Shown: piece after piece, positions 62,208 to 64,000 of the stretch
How the letters are laid out: each line of letters starts with the position of its first letter
Numbering within the stretch: position 1 is the first letter of the stretch
Source of the DNA: Straminergon stramineum
Lineage: Eukaryota; Streptophyta; Bryopsida; Hypnales; Calliergonaceae
Reading direction: 5' to 3'
DNA length: 64,000 nucleotides
NCBI GenBank assembly: GCA_963920665.1
Contig: OY987267.1
Span: forward strand, 5,580,001-5,644,000
Notes under the pieces: model-generated
The model's input: only the letters and a program-made list of their open reading frames with translations
Databases searched by the model: none
What the model was told of the DNA's origin: nothing
Position numbers and translations under genes: made by a program

Positions 62208-62645
62208 AATATTCATTATTTTGACAGAATTCTCTAAATTTGAGAGGTAGAAAAGTATGAAATAAATTGACAATGAAAGAAATTGTTGTTAAAACAACAA
62301 TTTTCATTAAAATGAGAGTGAGAATGTTTTTAAATTGAGACTATTTAGGTTGAATCGTCGTAAATAGTTTGAAAAGATGAGCTGGATTTGTCTAATTACG
62401 TTGAATCGACCTAAATAGATCGAAAAGACAAACAAATTGTTTAGGTCAATTTGACCTAAATAGTCAAATCCAATTTGTCTTTTCGAACTATTTAGGTTGA
62501 TTCAACCTAAATAGTCTCAATTTTAAAAACATTTTCACTCTCATTTTAATGGAAATTGTTGTTTTTATCAATGATGGCACCTAAATCAACCTAAATGGAC
62601 ATGGTTAATTTGAGAGGTCCCTAATCTCTCAAAATAATGAATATT
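62208..62645. mobile_element. foldback element with 17-bp perfect terminal inverted repeats
   Basis: AATATTCATTATTTTGA at 62208-62224 is matched exactly by its complement at 62629-62645. Inside, about 62295-62400 pairs with the reverse complement of about 62450-62585 (ATTAAAATGAGAGTGA, ATGTTTTTAAA, GAGACTATTTAGGTTGAATC). The pattern TATTTAGGTTGA/TCAACCTAAATA is repeated as nested palindromes. No coding frame. A MITE or foldback transposon is likely; target duplication was not resolved. Confidence 0.75.
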
Positions 62646-64000
62646 ATGTTAACACCGCAATAGACATTCTTCTATTCAATATGTTTTATTAAAATAAATG
62701 TACCCAAATTTCACACTTATAAAATTTTGAAAATATATTATGATACCTCGTGGTATCTTGGGACTAATGGTGTCAAAGGCACATACTCATTTCAATTGTC
62801 TACCTTGGCAACCAATGGTGTCTTAAGTGGACACTTGAAGGGCATACAAATTCTTTTCATGTCAAGCATATCATTGACAAAGATTACATTCACCTAAAAA
62901 TGATGAGAAAAGTTGAGATACAAATTGGTCTTGAAAGCATTGTGAGTAATAATCATCAAAAACTACTCTTTCCACTCACAAGCAAGACATCCTTGTCAAT
63001 TCTACCTCCATAGACTGGCAAAATTTTGTTTTCATGCACAATGTCCTTTTAAGATATATCCAAAAAAATCCCCACACCTTTGTTCATGGACTTGCTTCTT
63101 ATTTGTTTGGATGTAAAATATTGCATTGATCTTAGTTGCACGTTGAGAAACTTGAACTTCAATCAATGGAGATCCTACCAAAGGGTGGAAGTGCAACTTC
63201 CATAAAAAAATAATATACCAATCCTATGGGAAAGATTGCACATTTTTTAAGAACAACTCTCCTTCATTAGTTCTGAGAAACAAAATCATTCAAATCATTC
63301 TTAGTTAAGAAGTGAAGCCTATAACAATTGTATCTCATTTAGGCCATTTTGTTTTGTGAAAAAGATCATTATTCACAAATTATTTACTAGCAATTGAAGT
63401 GATTGTGGAATTTGTGTCCTTTGATATTTTGGCCACTCCATTTACAATGTGTTCAAAGATAGTGTTTGCAAAAAATTTATATAGTTTTTTAGTTATAAAA
63501 TATATATGCTTTTAAAAAAATAGTGAAATCATTTTCAATTAATGAGTGGGAATGCCCAATGAAAACATTGTGGAAGTTGAATAGAAGCGATCTAATAGTT
63601 TCCCTTGTATTCAATTTCTTGAGCAAAAAATGAAGCTCCGGAAATATGTACTACTACATAACCTCCCTCTAGATCAGCTTCGCACCTTTGCACATCCTAA
63701 GTATGAGTAAGAACCATTCATTCTCGGCTTTATTAATGTCGCCTTGGGCAGAGATGGTCCACAAAATGCCCTTGAAGCGTGTCGATACCAAGATATTTGA
63801 AAGCTAAGTTGTTTTGATTTGCATATTGCATGCAAAATATGTTTATGTTAGACATAGGGATGTTCTCCTTCTAAAATGTAGCGGAGCAAGAATATAACAA
63901 AAACTTATATGATTTTAGTTTTCTTCTAGTGGTTGCTCCCTCAAAAATGGGAATTTTATAGGAATGCAAATATCCTATTATTGAAATGAGATAAAGTATG
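62646..64000. other. AT-rich intergenic DNA; possible CACTA right end at 63914-63931
   Basis: No gene was found. TTTTAGTTTTCTTCTAGTG at 63913-63931 reads, reverse-complemented, CACTAGAAGAAAACTAAAA, like the CACTA ends elsewhere in the window. No left partner was found in the window. Confidence 0.35.

Overview
The window looks like nuclear DNA of a land plant with a large, repeat-rich genome. Evidence: a nepenthesin-type aspartic protease (A1B), a plant AGD-type BAR-PH-ArfGAP-ankyrin protein with GT-AG introns, a Ty3/gypsy element with a tRNA-Asp-type primer site, and several CACTA-type DNA transposons. Only about three genes sit in 64 kb, in very AT-rich intergenic DNA. The organism cannot be named from the sequence; a non-flowering lineage (fern, lycophyte or gymnosperm) is a guess. 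No virus, prokaryotic operon, CRISPR array, rRNA or tRNA gene was seen.

Layout. 1-5054 (minus): 5' part of a Ty3/gypsy retrotransposon (gag, protease, reverse transcriptase), open except for two in-frame stops. Its primer-binding site and the start of its 5' LTR follow; the LTR's far end is unresolved. 9.5-12.8 kb: a tandem array of a ~188-bp repeat broken by three terminal-inverted-repeat insertions. Removing each rejoins the repeat; two carry exact 3-bp target duplications and CACTA ends. 13.85-15.2 kb: another CACTA-like element. 16.5-17.6 kb: a large foldback.

17.9-21.6 kb (minus): a complete four-exon aspartic protease gene with TATA box, followed downstream by a duplicated relic of its own 3' end. 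26.5-31 kb (minus): a decayed LINE. 35-41.1 kb: three tandem arrays (69, ~168 and ~180 bp), one ending in an inverted copy. 45.4-54.9 kb (plus): a CpG-richer promoter region with a ~252-bp tandem duplication, then a 19-exon ArfGAP gene encoding 828 residues in one consistent frame. 58.7-59.1 kb (plus): a GC-rich promoter and a 67-residue single-pass membrane protein ORF. 62.2-62.65 kb: a foldback element with 17-bp perfect ends.

The host genes are functionally unrelated: a secreted protease, a membrane-traffic regulator and a small membrane protein. The strongest signals for a second look are the dated transposon nest in the 188-bp array, the roughly twenty-fold enrichment of CTATAG across the retrotransposon's coding and LTR DNA, and the duplicated ArfGAP promoter in which only one copy keeps a TATA box. 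All splice sites were assigned by eye from GT/AG signals, reading-frame continuity and protein-family likeness; no search was run.
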